From Methylocystis sp. (lineage in GTDB: Bacteria; Pseudomonadota; Alphaproteobacteria; Rhizobiales; Beijerinckiaceae): a stretch of 64,000 nt of DNA. The position numbers were made by a program, and so were the translations under genes. Below the pieces are notes generated by a model that was given only the letters and a program-made list of their open reading frames with translations, was not told the origin of the DNA and did not search any database. This document shows positions 26,364 through 39,006 of this stretch, piece by piece; position 1 is the first letter of the stretch; every line of letters begins with the position of its first letter. The DNA lies in NCBI GenBank assembly GCA_002929055.1, contig PERY01000003.1:1-64000 (forward strand). Reading direction: 5' to 3'.

Positions 26364-27602
26364 TCAAGCATGTGTGACGCTCCCCGCTGCGACAGAGGCG
26401 TCGATCGACTCGGGCACCGGCTCCGGCTTTTCATATTTGGTCAGCAAGGGCAGGATCACGACGAAGTGCAGGAAGTAGTAGAGCGAGGCGATCCGCGCCA
26501 GCCACAGATAGACGCCCTCCGCCGGCTGCGCGCCAAGATAACCAAGCGCGATGCTGACGGCGATGAAGACCCAGTAGAACTTGCGGAACAGCGGGCGATA
26601 ACTACCGGACTTCACCGGCGATTTGTCGAGCCAGGGCAGCGCGGCCATGATCAGGATCGACAGGAACATCGCAATGACGCCGAGGAGCTTGTTCGGGATC
26701 GCGCGCAGGATCGCGTAGAAGGGCAGGAAATACCATTCCGGCACGATATGCGGCGGCGTCACCAGCGGATTGGCCTCGATGTAATTGTCCGGATGGCCGA
26801 GATAATTCGGCACGAAGAAAGTCATCCACGCGTAGATGACAAGGAAAACTCCGATCGCGAAGCCGTCCTTCATCGTTGCGAAGGGCGTGAAGGGCACAGT
26901 CTCCTTCTTGACGTCCTTCACCTCGACGCCCGTCGGGTTGTTCTGCCCCGTCACATGCAGCGCCCAGACATGCAGCGCGACGACCGCCACGATGATGAAG
27001 GGAAGGAGATAGTGGAGCGCGAAAAAGCGGTTCAGCGTCGGATTGTCCACGGAATATCCGCCGATCAGCCACTCGCGAATGGGGCCGCCGACGACCGGGA
27101 AAGCCGAGAACAGATTGGTGATGACGGTCGCCGCCCAGAAGGACATCTGGCCCCAGGGAAGCACATAGCCAAGGAAGCCCGTCGCGATCATCACCATGAA
27201 AATAACGACTCCGAGGATCCACAGCACTTCGCGGGGTTCCTTGTAGGAGCCGTAATACATGCCGCGGGCCATGTGGATATAGACGGCAAGGAAGAACATC
27301 GACGCGCCGTTGGCGTGCGCATAACGCAGCGCCCAGCCCCAGTTCACGTCGCGCATGATGCTCTCGACGGAGTTGAAGGCGAGCGTGGTTTCTCCCGTGT
27401 AGTGCATGGCGAGCACGATGCCCGTGACGATCTGCGCCACGAGCATGAAGGAGAGGATGGCCCCGAAGGTCCACATGTAGTTGAGATTCTTCGGCGTCGG
27501 ATAGGCGACGAACGAATCGTACATGAAGCTGACGATGGGCAGCCGGCGCTCCAGCCACCTGGCGAAGCCGCTCTTTGGCGTATACTGGGAATGTCCGTCC
27601 AT
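26364..27602 (-). CDS. petB: Cytochrome b of the bc1 complex
   Basis: A 412-residue polytopic membrane protein with the paired haem-ligand His residues in helices B and D ([10 protein letters not shown] region and [24 protein letters not shown] stretch reading [19 protein letters not shown]), the Qo-site motif PEWYFLP and the [19 protein letters not shown] loop. Quinol oxidation and proton translocation. It is 59 bp downstream of petA and 35 bp upstream of petC in a three-gene operon. Confidence 0.96.
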   Translation of the reverse strand: MDGHSQYTPKSGFARWLERRLPIVSFMYDSFVAYPTPKNLNYMWTFGAILSFMLVAQIVTGIVLAMHYTGETTLAFNSVESIMRDVNWGWALRYAHANGASMFFLAVYIHMARGMYYGSYKEPREVLWILGVVIFMVMIATGFLGYVLPWGQMSFWAATVITNLFSAFPVVGGPIREWLIGGYSVDNPTLNRFFALHYLLPFIIVAVVALHVWALHVTGQNNPTGVEVKDVKKETVPFTPFATMKDGFAIGVFLVIYAWMTFFVPNYLGHPDNYIEANPLVTPPHIVPEWYFLPFYAILRAIPNKLLGVIAMFLSILIMAALPWLDKSPVKSGSYRPLFRKFYWVFIAVSIALGYLGAQPAEGVYLWLARIASLYYFLHFVVILPLLTKYEKPEPVPESIDASVAAGSVTHA

Positions 27603-27661
27603 GGAACTTTCTCGAAAGCGTCGATTGCGGCGGGGAAGCGCGGAAAATCCAAAGCCGGCGA

Positions 27662-28195
27662 CTATCCGATCTTGATTTTCTTGTCGCTGAGGAAGGCGTA
27701 TTTGGGCACTTCAAGATTTGTCGGCGCCGGTCCGCTGCGGATGCGGCCGGAAACGTCGTAGGTCGAGCCGTGGCAGGGGCAGAACCAGCCGTCGAACTCG
27801 CCCGATTTGCCGGTCGGGATGCAGCCCAGATGCGTGCACACGCCAATCACGACCAGCCATTCGGGCTTCTGGGCGCGCTTGGAATCCGCCTCCGGATCGG
27901 GAAGCTCGGTGAGCGGCGTATCTTGAGCCGCCTTGATCTCATCCGCAGTGCGGTGGCGAATGAACACGGGCTTGCCGCGCCATTTGACGGTCACGATCTG
28001 TCCCAACGGGATGGGCGCGAGATCGACTTCCGTAGAGGCGAGCGCCAAAGCCGAGGCGTCGGGGTTCATTTGAGAGATGAGCGGCCAGACCATGCCGCCG
28101 GCCGCGACCGTCGCGGCGGCCCCTGTGGCGATGTAGAGAATGTCTCGACGGTTTGGTTCCGCCGGCGTAGTTTCGGTGACGTTTTTAGTGCTCAC
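27662..28195 (-). CDS. petA: Rieske iron-sulfur protein of the bc1 complex
   Basis: A 177-residue protein with a Tat-type N-terminal anchor ([21 protein letters not shown]) and the two [2Fe-2S] boxes CTHLGC and CPCHGS, each supplying a Cys and a His. First gene of petABC. A GTG at 28195 is preceded by GAGAGG at 6 nt and is preferred; an ATG at 28231 would add twelve residues. Upstream 289 bp to trmL form a divergent promoter region with no other gene. Confidence 0.94.
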   Translation of the reverse strand: MSTKNVTETTPAEPNRRDILYIATGAAATVAAGGMVWPLISQMNPDASALALASTEVDLAPIPLGQIVTVKWRGKPVFIRHRTADEIKAAQDTPLTELPDPEADSKRAQKPEWLVVIGVCTHLGCIPTGKSGEFDGWFCPCHGSTYDVSGRIRSGPAPTNLEVPKYAFLSDKKIKIG

Positions 28196-28484
28196 GCCTG
28201 ACCTCTCTAGACCGTTGCGAGTTAGAAGCACTCTAAGACTAGCGTAAGCTTCACTCGCGGCAATCGTCCCATTTTTTGGCTGCGCACGCCACCCTGAGGC
28301 GGATGGCGCTGCGCAGGGCGATGGTTAAGCCCCGCCCGTGCGAGGCTTATGTGGCGCGAATCTCGCGGCATGTCCACAAGGCCAGGACGGGATTCTTCGC
28401 CGTTTCGGCTTCGTTTCTCGCCGCGGCGCACAATCGCGGCGATTTGCCGCAAAGCCGTTGAGTCCATAAGGATTGACTCCAGCC

Positions 28485-28958
28485 ATGTCTCTCACGCTTG
28501 CGCTCTATCAACCGGATATCCCCCAAAACGCCGGAACCATGCTTCGCGCCTGCGCCTGCCTCGGCGTGGAGGCGGCCATCATTGGCCCATCTGGCTTTCC
28601 CACAACGGACAGCGCCTTCCGGCGTGCGGGAATGGACTATCTGAATCAGGTGACGATCGCGCGGCATGTCTCCTTCGACGCCTTCCAGACCTGGAGGTCT
28701 GCGTGCGCGGCCGCAGGCGAGCCCCGTCGTCTCGTTCTGCTCTCCACACGCGCCACCATGTCCTATGTCGCGTGCAATTATCGGTCCGATGATATTCTCC
28801 TGGTGGGGCGGGAGTCCTCCGGTGTCCCGGACGACGTCTTCGAAGCCGCGGATCTCGCCGTGAAAATCCCCATGCGCCCGCAGGCGCGCTCCCTGAACGT
28901 GGCCGTCGCCGCCGCCATTGTGACGAGCGAGGCGCTGCGCCAGCTCGGCGCGCTGTGA
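28485..28958 (+). CDS. trmL: TrmL-like tRNA (cytidine/uridine-34 2'-O)-methyltransferase
   Basis: A 157-residue SPOUT methyltransferase. It has the YQPDIPQNAGTMLR start typical of TrmL, the knot motif VGRESSGVPD and the C-terminal IPMRPQARSLNVAVAAAI loop that binds S-adenosylmethionine. It modifies the wobble ribose of certain leucine tRNAs. ATG 28485 has AAGGA upstream; an ATG four codons earlier is less likely. It diverges from petA. Confidence 0.92.
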   Translation: MSLTLALYQPDIPQNAGTMLRACACLGVEAAIIGPSGFPTTDSAFRRAGMDYLNQVTIARHVSFDAFQTWRSACAAAGEPRRLVLLSTRATMSYVACNYRSDDILLVGRESSGVPDDVFEAADLAVKIPMRPQARSLNVAVAAAIVTSEALRQLGAL

Positions 28959-29076
28959 CTCGCTTCCTGCGAGCGCCCATGTGCGCCGCCGCACAGCCTG
29001 CACGCAATTGCCCGCCTAGCGTGCGACAGACCGCCAGATTTTAAGGCGGCGTTCATAAATCAATTTGGAGGCGGAC

Positions 29077-29748
29077 ATGACCTATCAAGGAACGCGGGTC
29101 TCGCTGATCCTGGCCGAACGCTTTTTCACATCTGTTCGCGGCGCCATTTTCACCCTGGCGCTCGCTTTCGGGCTTTACGCTCTTGTCACGGACTTCGAGA
29201 AGCTTTGCGACGGCGCGGCTCATCTGGTGGCGCGGCTGGGACAGGTCGAGGTCAGCGCGAGCGCCCTGAAACTGGGACTCAACCCGGCAAGCGTCGCCGA
29301 AGCGGGGCAGAAAAGCGCTGAAATTCCCTCCGATATGAAAGAGCTGTTTTTGACCAGCGACATTCAGGCGCTCAAGGCGGGCTGGGTCGTCCGTCTGCTC
29401 TATGTCGGCGACAAGGACAATAAATGCGATTTCGACAACGCCACGGAGAAGATGAAGTCCGACCTTGCAGTCGACAAGCATCTCGCGGCCGACGGCCTGA
29501 TCAGCTTCACCGAGGATTCTTCGCTGAAGACGAAGGTGATGAAGGCCATGCGCGAGGCGAAAGCCGCCGGCAGGCCGTGGACGATCGGCGAGCCGCGTTA
29601 CTGCTATCAGACCGAACTCACCGACCGCGGGCGCAACGTCAAGACTGCGCTCGCCGAGTTCCTGGCCGCCGGATTCTCCGCCGTGGCGGCTTCGCCCGAG
29701 GCGCGCGCGCCCCGCGGCGTGAAGGTCGCCGAGGCCATCGCCCGTTGA
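29077..29748 (+). CDS. Membrane-anchored protein of unknown function
   Basis: A 223-residue protein not recognised. There is one hydrophobic segment near the N-terminus (about residues 19-36, [16 protein letters not shown]), then a soluble, charged region with two Cys (NKCDFD and RYCYQTE). ATG 29077 follows GGAGG at 6 nt, a strong site; a TTG 12 bp earlier is within that site. It lies between trmL and hemF on the same strand but is 118 bp from trmL. Coding statistics by eye (third-position GC) match its neighbours. Confidence 0.6.
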   Translation: MTYQGTRVSLILAERFFTSVRGAIFTLALAFGLYALVTDFEKLCDGAAHLVARLGQVEVSASALKLGLNPASVAEAGQKSAEIPSDMKELFLTSDIQALKAGWVVRLLYVGDKDNKCDFDNATEKMKSDLAVDKHLAADGLISFTEDSSLKTKVMKAMREAKAAGRPWTIGEPRYCYQTELTDRGRNVKTALAEFLAAGFSAVAASPEARAPRGVKVAEAIAR

Positions 29749-29821
29749 TGGCTCCCCGCCGCGCCTGATTGACAAGGCGTGGCGCGCGGCGTTGAAGAAG
29801 CGTCCCAGGAAGGAGACGCCC

Positions 29822-30733
29822 ATGGACGCCGCGCAGGAAGAACTCGAAGCCCGCAAGAAGGCCGCGCGCGACTGGTTCGAGTCGCTGCAATTGCGCATCA
29901 TCGCCGCTTTCGAGGCGCTGGAGGACGAGGCGACCGGCCCCTTCGCGGAGGCGACCGCCCCCGGCCGTTTCGAGTTGACGCAATGGGAGCGTCAGAACCA
30001 TGACGGGGCCCCCGGCGGCGGCGGTCGCATGGGCATGATCCACGGCCGCGTCTTCGAGAAAGCAGGCGTCCACTGCTCGACCGTCTTTGGAAGCTTCCAG
30101 CCCGAATTCGCCAAGCAGATTCCCGGCGCGGCGGAAGACCCGCGCTTCTTCGCGACCGGCATCTCGCTCATTGCCCATCCCTGGAACCCGAACGTTCCCG
30201 CAGTTCACATGAACACGCGCTTCGTCGTGACCTCCAAAGCCTGGTTTGGCGGCGGCGCCGACCTCACGCCCGTTCTGGACGCGCGCCGCACGCAGGAAGA
30301 TCAGGACACCATCGCCTTCCACGACGCCATGCGCGGCGCCTGCGAGCGACATCCGGTAGCGGACTACAATCGCTTCAAGGAATGGTGCGACGAATATTTC
30401 TTCCTGCCGCATCGTAAGGAGCCGCGCGGCATTGGCGGCATTTTTTACGACTATTTCAACAGCGCCGGAGACCCGGGCAACAGCGGCTGGGACAAGGATT
30501 TCGCCTTCACGCGCGATGTCGGAGAGAGTTTTCTGGCGATCTATCCGGAACTCGTGCGACGCAATCTCGCAAAGAGCTGGACGCCGGAGCAGCGCGAGGA
30601 GCAGCTCGTGCGCCGCGGGCGCTATGTCGAATATAATCTTCTCTACGACCGAGGCACGATCTTCGGGCTCAAGACCGGCGGCAATGTCGATTCGATCCTG
30701 TCCTCGATGCCGCCGTCGGTGAAATGGCCGTAA
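29822..30733 (+). CDS. hemF: Oxygen-dependent coproporphyrinogen III oxidase
   Basis: A 303-residue enzyme converting coproporphyrinogen III to protoporphyrinogen IX with oxygen. Signatures: [25 protein letters not shown] start of the core, [37 protein letters not shown] and [14 protein letters not shown] with C-terminal [14 protein letters not shown] lies 9 nt before ATG 29822. Haem supply fits the many cytochromes c in this window. The stop is 3 bp from the convergent GtrA stop. Confidence 0.97.
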   Translation: MDAAQEELEARKKAARDWFESLQLRIIAAFEALEDEATGPFAEATAPGRFELTQWERQNHDGAPGGGGRMGMIHGRVFEKAGVHCSTVFGSFQPEFAKQIPGAAEDPRFFATGISLIAHPWNPNVPAVHMNTRFVVTSKAWFGGGADLTPVLDARRTQEDQDTIAFHDAMRGACERHPVADYNRFKEWCDEYFFLPHRKEPRGIGGIFYDYFNSAGDPGNSGWDKDFAFTRDVGESFLAIYPELVRRNLAKSWTPEQREEQLVRRGRYVEYNLLYDRGTIFGLKTGGNVDSILSSMPPSVKWP

Positions 30734-30736
30734 GGC

Positions 30737-31105
30737 TCAACGAAACGTCCAGACCCTGTTGAGCCCGAAGGTCACGAACATCGCCAGCACCGTCGTCACG
30801 AGCTGCGCGGGGAGATACGGCGCGCCCCAGCGCTCGACGAAGAGACTCATCAGAGCATAGGTGACGCAAAAGCCTGCGAAGGCGACGAGCGCGAAGCGCC
30901 AGCCGGCCTCCTCATGCGGGCGTTCGCTCGCGAATGTGTGGCGACGGTTGAGAACGTAGGCGACCACGCCGCCCGCCACATAGCCGCATAGCGTCGCCGG
31001 CACCGGCGCCCACCCGCCCGCCTCCACCAGCGCGATCAGGATCGCATAGTGTGCGATTGTCGCGATGGCTCCGACCGAGGCGTATGTCGCAAGCTGCCGG
31101 ATCAC
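30737..31105 (-). CDS. GtrA-family membrane protein
   Basis: A 122-residue protein with four predicted membrane helices and the family signature ending TFGLNRVWTFR and an internal YVLNRRHTF. GtrA-like proteins are thought to flip or position undecaprenyl-linked sugars for cell-surface polysaccharides; no glycosyltransferase is adjacent. It begins 1 bp after the stop of the cytochrome gene and is probably cotranscribed with it. Confidence 0.85.
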   Translation of the reverse strand: MIRQLATYASVGAIATIAHYAILIALVEAGGWAPVPATLCGYVAGGVVAYVLNRRHTFASERPHEEAGWRFALVAFAGFCVTYALMSLFVERWGAPYLPAQLVTTVLAMFVTFGLNRVWTFR

Positions 31106-31106
31106 A

Positions 31107-31406
31107 CTAGCGCGGCATTTGGGCGTAATGCCGGGCGATCTCCGCCATATCGGCTGGCGTGAGCTGGCGGCTCATGAAGCGCATCTCCTTATGCGGCCGC
31201 TTGCCTGAGCGGAACGCCTTGATCTGGTTGAGGAGATAGAGTTCCTGCTGACCCGCGAGATGGGGCACGTCGGCGCTTTTTGCGATCCCGTCCGCGCCGT
31301 GGCAGGCGGCGCATTGGACGATGACGTCGCCGACGCCCGCCTTCTCCTCCGCGTGGGCGGCGGAAGAAACGACGAGCGCGCAGGCGGCGAGAATCGCCAG
31401 TCTCAT
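31107..31406 (-). CDS. Small monohaem cytochrome c (c553/class I type)
   Basis: A 99-residue precursor with signal peptide MRLAILAACALVVSSAAHA and one haem motif CAACHG; a Met ligand is available in EMRFMSRQLTPADM. Periplasmic electron carrier; its partner is not shown by context. ATG 31406 is used rather than an ATG 39 bp upstream because the signal peptide starts here. Confidence 0.85.
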   Translation of the reverse strand: MRLAILAACALVVSSAAHAEEKAGVGDVIVQCAACHGADGIAKSADVPHLAGQQELYLLNQIKAFRSGKRPHKEMRFMSRQLTPADMAEIARHYAQMPR

Positions 31407-31470
31407 GAGGAAAGCTCCCTGGATGGAGCGCCAAGCATAGAGCATGGGCGCCCCGGCGCGAAAGGCGCGG

Positions 31471-31836
31471 TCAGGCGTCCTTTTCCGACACGTCGCCGAG
31501 GCGGGCGGCGATGAGCGCGCCGAGCATGAGGATCATGTTCAGGATCAGCGCGAGCGCCGTCGCGCGGTTCGGCGCCATCTGCGTCGCGGCGAGGATCTCC
31601 GCCGCGATCACGAGCCACACGCTGGTTCGCGCCCCCTTGAAGAGGCTCACCGCCAGCCACAGCAGCAGGAGATTGAGGGCCAGAATGATGACCGTCACCT
31701 CGCTCGGGCGCATCGCAAGGCCGCTCAGCAGCATCGAGCCCATGACGAGCCAGAACGCAACGCGGTAGCGCCGTGCGAAGCCGCCAGCGACAGGCCTGGG
31801 ATCTTTGAGAAACGCCGCGAAAGTCAACGACGCCAT
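31471..31836 (-). CDS. Small integral membrane protein, unknown
   Basis: A 121-residue protein starting MASLTFAAFLKDPRPVAGG with four hydrophobic helices (about residues 28-41, 46-66, 72-87 and 94-112). No motif recognised. Ends ARLGDVSEKDA. AAGGAG occurs 13 nt upstream of ATG 31836, slightly far. It may precede the cytochrome-GtrA pair in one transcript (64-bp gap). Confidence 0.55.
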   Translation of the reverse strand: MASLTFAAFLKDPRPVAGGFARRYRVAFWLVMGSMLLSGLAMRPSEVTVIILALNLLLLWLAVSLFKGARTSVWLVIAAEILAATQMAPNRATALALILNMILMLGALIAARLGDVSEKDA

Positions 31837-32036
31837 AATGACAAGACACTCCTTATGCGGGGGCCGCCCGCGCGGTCTGTCGGCGTCATTGTGATGCCGC
31901 CAAAGCAGCGAGTGAGATGTTATCGCGTCTCTGCTTTTTCGCAAGTGCGAAAGGAAAATATCCGACGCGATTGGATAACCGTTTTACAAAATATAGCGCA
32001 AATTATTGAACCCATTTATCTTTGCTCGCCCCCCGA

Positions 32037-32363
32037 TCACCCGCACAGTTCATCGAGAAAAGCCTTGTTCATCCAGCCAGTGAGGCCGCGGCCGCCGTAT
32101 TTCTTGCTCAGCCGGTCGTCGCTGCGCCACCAGGTCACTTCGATCCAGTCGCCCTGCTCGCCCTGGCCGATCATGACTTCGTCCCTGCTCGTCATCCTGG
32201 CGAGCTGCTTGGCATGGGCGCCCGGCCCGGCGCGAAGCGCAACGAAACCGTCCCTTGTTTCCTTGAGATTGCAAAAGGCGGTCGCCGATGCGGCAACGGG
32301 CGGCAACACGAGCGCAGCGGCGACCGGTAAAGCGCCGAGCAGGGAAAGAATACGAATTGTCAT
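32037..32363 (-). CDS. Secreted SH3-like domain protein
   Basis: A 108-residue exported protein: signal peptide about residues 1-27 ending ASATA, then a bacterial SH3-like segment (GFVALRAGPGAHAKQLARM, GDWIEVTWW, GLTGWMNKAFLDELC). SH3b domains commonly bind cell-wall or protein partners. Two Cys flank the domain and could form a disulfide. ATG 32363 sits at the signal peptide. It diverges from carB across a 346-bp region. Confidence 0.7.
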   Translation of the reverse strand: MTIRILSLLGALPVAAALVLPPVAASATAFCNLKETRDGFVALRAGPGAHAKQLARMTSRDEVMIGQGEQGDWIEVTWWRSDDRLSKKYGGRGLTGWMNKAFLDELCG

Positions 32364-32640
32364 GTGTCGTCTCCTGACGGGATCAAGGCGCGCCTGACCG
32401 CGCACTTCCACAAGTTTAGAGATTGCGTCCAAGCCGGGCTTCACCTTTCAAAGCGCCGGGTCTCCCGGTTTGGGTAGGGCCTTGCAGGGGTGGCGCACGC
32501 ACAGGCTGCGAGACCTTCGGTCGACTTCATCCGGGCGTTCGCCCCCTTCCCTCCCGCGCCAATCTCGTCTACAGAACTCCCAACTTCGAGCCGGGCGCGC
32601 CCGCTCGCCGCCTACGAGATAGGCTCTTGGGGGACGCGCC

Positions 32641-32672
32641 CCGGTCCATGGGCCGGCGCACGGCCCTTTTTT
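32641..32672 (+). promoter_or_regulatory. Probable transcription attenuator in the carB leader
   Basis: GGGCCG (32650-32655), loop GCGCA, CGGCCC (32661-32666) followed by TTTTTT (32667-32672) has the form of an intrinsic terminator and ends 37 nt before the carB ATG. No plus-strand gene lies upstream (the neighbour points left), so it is best read as a leader terminator. Its left arm is shared with a competing near-palindrome CCGGTCCATGGGCCGG (32641-32656), a possible antiterminator. The rest of 32364-32640 contains no credible gene. Confidence 0.55.
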
Positions 32673-32709
32673 ATGCGCGCGCTCCCCATGCGCGCCCTGC
32701 CGGGACGAC

Positions 32710-36045
<3,336 letters not shown>

Positions 36046-36239
36046 AGATAGGGAAGTTTACAAGGGGCTCCACGACGCCCCCAGGAAGCGCAAAGGCGCA
36101 TGTTGCGGGCGAGGAGCCCGAGCCGCTTTTGCGGCGCTGCGGAATCACACTATGATTCGGGGCCTCCCCGCGCCGGCCTCCGCCCGCGGGAGAGGAAATT
36201 ATTCCCCTTCCGACCATCGAAAGGCGAAGAGCGAGACAA

Positions 36240-36716
36240 ATGGACAAGGTGCCCATGACAGCCGGCGGCTATGCCGCGCTCGCTGAGGAATTGCGTCGCC
36301 GCCAGCAGGAAGAGCGCCCGCGCATCATCCAGCAGATCTCCGAGGCGCGCGCCCACGGCGATCTCTCCGAGAACGCCGAATATCACGCCGCCAAGGAGTC
36401 ACAGTCGCTCAACGAGGGCCGCATCGCCGAACTCGAAGACAAGCTGTCCCGCGCGGAAGTGATCGACATCGCCAAGCTCACGGGATCGACTACGATCAAG
36501 TTCGGCGCGACCGTGACCGTTGTCGACGAGGACACCGAGGAGGAGAAGGCATACCAGATCGTCGGAGAGACCGAAGCCGATGTGAAGAGCGGCCGCGTCT
36601 CCATCACGAGCCCCATCGCCCGCGCGCTGATCGGCAAGAAGGTCGGCGATACTGTGGAGGTGAAGACCCCCGGCGGCGGCAAGAGCTACGAGATTCTCAA
36701 GGTCGCGTTTGTTTGA
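36240..36716 (+). CDS. greA: Transcription elongation factor GreA
   Basis: A 158-residue factor that rescues backtracked RNA polymerase by stimulating transcript cleavage. The N-terminal coiled coil carries the acidic tip in [21 protein letters not shown], and the C-terminal FKBP-like domain reads [26 protein letters not shown] ([17 protein letters not shown]). The ATG at 36240 follows a purine-rich AAGAGCGAGAC. Its stop overlaps the annotated start of the next gene by 8 bp. Confidence 0.97.
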   Translation: MDKVPMTAGGYAALAEELRRRQQEERPRIIQQISEARAHGDLSENAEYHAAKESQSLNEGRIAELEDKLSRAEVIDIAKLTGSTTIKFGATVTVVDEDTEEEKAYQIVGETEADVKSGRVSITSPIARALIGKKVGDTVEVKTPGGGKSYEILKVAFV

Positions 36717-37686
36717 CGGTCCTTTCTCTCTCCTCGCAAGCGGGGAGAGGGAGGCGTCCTCCACCACCCTGCGCGTCATCTCCGACGGGCGCGCGGGCCA
36801 TGAGGCGCAGACTATCGGCCTCGCCGAAGCCCTCGGGCTGACCCCGGACATTCGCCGCGTCGCTCCGCGCAGGCTCTACGATCTCCTCGCCCCCTTCGGG
36901 CCGCCCGATCCGCAAGACGCCGACGCCTTTGCGCCGCCCTACCCCGACATCGCCCTCGCCGCCGGTCGCCGCACAATCCCCGCGCTGAAGCGCCTGAAGC
37001 ACGCCTCGGGCGGGAGAACCTTCACGGTTTACGTGAATGCGCCGGCTTCCGGCCGCGACACGGCGGACCTCATCATCGCGCCCCTGCACGACCGGCTTCG
37101 TGGCGCCAATGTCATCGCGCCGCTCACGCCCCCCAACCGCGTCACCCCGAAACGCCTCGCCGCCGCGCGCGCGGCGCCCGACCCGCGCATCGCCGCCCTG
37201 CCCCGGCCGCGCGTCGCCATGCTGCTCGGCGACGCCAGCGGGATCGTCTATGACCTTGACTACATCGCCTCGGTGCTCATCGCCGCCGGCGCCAGCGTGA
37301 TGGCCACGCCTTCGCGCCGCACCTCGGCGGAGACCCGCGCCGCAATCCGCGCCGCTCTCGCCGTTCCCGGCGGGTGGTTCTGGGACGGCGACGGGGAAAA
37401 CCCCTATTTCTCCATGCTCGCCAACGCCGACCGCATCATCGTCACCGGCGACAGCGTCAATATGGTGGGCGAGGCGGTGGCCACCGGCGTCCCGGTCCAT
37501 GTCGTCGAGCCCTATGTCTTGCGCCGCAAGCTCACGGCCTATCACACGGCGCTGGAAGAGGCTGGCGCGGTCCGCATCTGGCGCGGGCGCTTCGACGACT
37601 GGGCCTATGAGCCGATCAATTCGACGCCGCTGGTCGCGCGCCGGATCGCGGAAGCGTGCGCCGCCTTCCGCGCCCGCAAAGGGTGA
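36709..37686 (+). CDS. ELM1/DUF1022 family protein
   Basis: About 325 residues. The core begins [24 protein letters not shown], the signature of the family named for the plant mitochondrial-fission factor ELM1; later motifs are [33 protein letters not shown] and ITDSVNM-like [12 protein letters not shown]. It looks like a GT-B glycosyltransferase-like fold; the bacterial function is unknown. The start is uncertain: the only start codon before the core is TTG 36709, and the first 20 codons include a CTCTCC/GGAGAG palindrome that looks like an intergenic repeat rather than coding sequence. Confidence 0.75.
   Translation: MFDGPFSLLASGEREASSTTLRVISDGRAGHEAQTIGLAEALGLTPDIRRVAPRRLYDLLAPFGPPDPQDADAFAPPYPDIALAAGRRTIPALKRLKHASGGRTFTVYVNAPASGRDTADLIIAPLHDRLRGANVIAPLTPPNRVTPKRLAAARAAPDPRIAALPRPRVAMLLGDASGIVYDLDYIASVLIAAGASVMATPSRRTSAETRAAIRAALAVPGGWFWDGDGENPYFSMLANADRIIVTGDSVNMVGEAVATGVPVHVVEPYVLRRKLTAYHTALEEAGAVRIWRGRFDDWAYEPINSTPLVARRIAEACAAFRARKG
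36726..36747. repeat. Short palindromic (REP-like) repeat
   Basis: CTCTCC and GGAGAG arms around a GC loop (CTCTCCTCGCAAGCGGGGAGAG). The same CTCTCCC/GGGAGAG theme recurs as a perfect 20-bp palindrome at 46075-46094 after the transketolase genes, suggesting a dispersed intergenic repeat family. Confidence 0.45.
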
Positions 37687-37748
37687 GTTGCAGCGCGGCA
37701 CATAATGACTAGATTGCGGGCTCCTGCTTGGCCTTCAGCGAGTCCTCC

Positions 37749-38714
37749 ATGTCGTCTCCCCAACATGCGCGCGTCATCATCGTCGGCTCAGGGCCGGCCG
37801 GCTATACGGCGGCGATCTACGCCGCGCGCGCGATGCTCGAACCCGTGCTGATCGCCGGCTTCGATCAGGGCGGCCAGCTCATGATCACCACGGACGTCGA
37901 GAACTATCCCGGCTTCGCGGAGCCCGTGCAGGGTCCGTGGCTCATGGAGCAGATGCGCCTTCAGGCCGAGCATGTCGGCACGAAGCTCGTCTCCGACCAC
38001 ATCGTCGAGGCGAAGCTCGACAAGCGCCCCTTCACGCTGATCGGCGACAGCGGGAAAACCTACACCTGCGACGCGCTGATCATCGCGACTGGCGCCAAGG
38101 CGAAATGGCTCGAAATCCCGAGCGAGGAGAAGTTCAAGGGCTTCGGCGTCTCCGCCTGCGCCACCTGCGACGGCTTCTTCTTCCGCGGCAAGAAAGTCAT
38201 CGTCGTCGGCGGCGGCAATACGGCGGTGGAGGAGGCGCTGTATCTCTCCCACCTCGCCTCGCATGTGACCCTCGTGCATCGCCGCGATACGCTGCGTTCG
38301 GAGCGCGTGCTGCAGGAGCGCCTGCACAAGCAGAAGAACGTCTCCCTGCTCTTTGACCATGTGATCGACGAGATCGTCGGCGCGGAAGGCCCCCTTTCCG
38401 TCACCGGCGCGCGCGTGAAGAACGTCAAGACCGGCGCGACGCAGGTGATCGACGCGGAGGGCGTCTTCATCGCCATCGGCCATTCGCCGGCGAGCGAACT
38501 CTTCAAGGGGCAGGTCACGGTGAAGCCCAATGGCTACATCGCCGTCGCGCCCGGCTCGACCCGCACCAACATCCCCGGCGTCTATGCGGCGGGCGACGTC
38601 GCCGACGAAATCTACCGCCAGGCCGTGACCGCCGCGGGGCTCGGCTGCATGGCCGCGCTGGAGGTCGAGAAGTTCCTGCTCGACGCGCCCGCGCTATCCA
38701 CCGAACCCGTTTAA
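37749..38714 (+). CDS. trxB: Thioredoxin reductase
   Basis: A 321-residue flavoprotein reducing thioredoxin with NADPH. FAD motif VIIVGSGPAGYTAAIYAARA, redox-active CxxC in SACATCDGFFF, NADPH motif VIVVGGGNTAVEEALYLS and C-terminal FAD motif GVYAAGDVADEIYRQAVTAAGLGC-like end. ATG 37749 fits the family N-terminus; an upstream TTG at 37728 adds seven residues. Confidence 0.96.
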   Translation: MSSPQHARVIIVGSGPAGYTAAIYAARAMLEPVLIAGFDQGGQLMITTDVENYPGFAEPVQGPWLMEQMRLQAEHVGTKLVSDHIVEAKLDKRPFTLIGDSGKTYTCDALIIATGAKAKWLEIPSEEKFKGFGVSACATCDGFFFRGKKVIVVGGGNTAVEEALYLSHLASHVTLVHRRDTLRSERVLQERLHKQKNVSLLFDHVIDEIVGAEGPLSVTGARVKNVKTGATQVIDAEGVFIAIGHSPASELFKGQVTVKPNGYIAVAPGSTRTNIPGVYAAGDVADEIYRQAVTAAGLGCMAALEVEKFLLDAPALSTEPV

Positions 38715-38724
38715 GGAGAAAAAC

Positions 38725-38964
38725 ATGAGCGAACGCGTCATCTTCCGGAAGAAAGCCATGCCGGTCGAGGTCGAGGCCGGAAAGACCTATTACTGGTGCG
38801 CCTGCGGCCTCAGCGAAAACCAGCCCTTCTGCGACGGTTCGCATGGGGAGACGGGAATCATGCCCGTGCCCTACAAGGCCGAGGCGACCGGCAAGGCCTT
38901 CTTCTGCGGCTGCAAGCACTCGAAGAACGAGCCGCTTTGCGACGGCTCGCATAAGGAGCTGTGA
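38725..38964 (+). CDS. Double CDGSH-type iron-sulfur protein
   Basis: A 79-residue protein with two iron-sulfur boxes: CACGLSENQPFCDGSH and CGCKHSKNEPLCDGSH. Each supplies three Cys and one His for a [2Fe-2S] cluster, as in mitoNEET/MiNT-type proteins. Starts 10 bp after trxB with AAGGAG upstream and may be cotranscribed; together they suggest a redox or iron-sulfur handling role. Confidence 0.93.
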   Translation: MSERVIFRKKAMPVEVEAGKTYYWCACGLSENQPFCDGSHGETGIMPVPYKAEATGKAFFCGCKHSKNEPLCDGSHKEL

Positions 38965-39006
38965 GAAAGTTCACCGCCGCTCGCCGCGATAGAATAAGAA
39001 AGCTGC

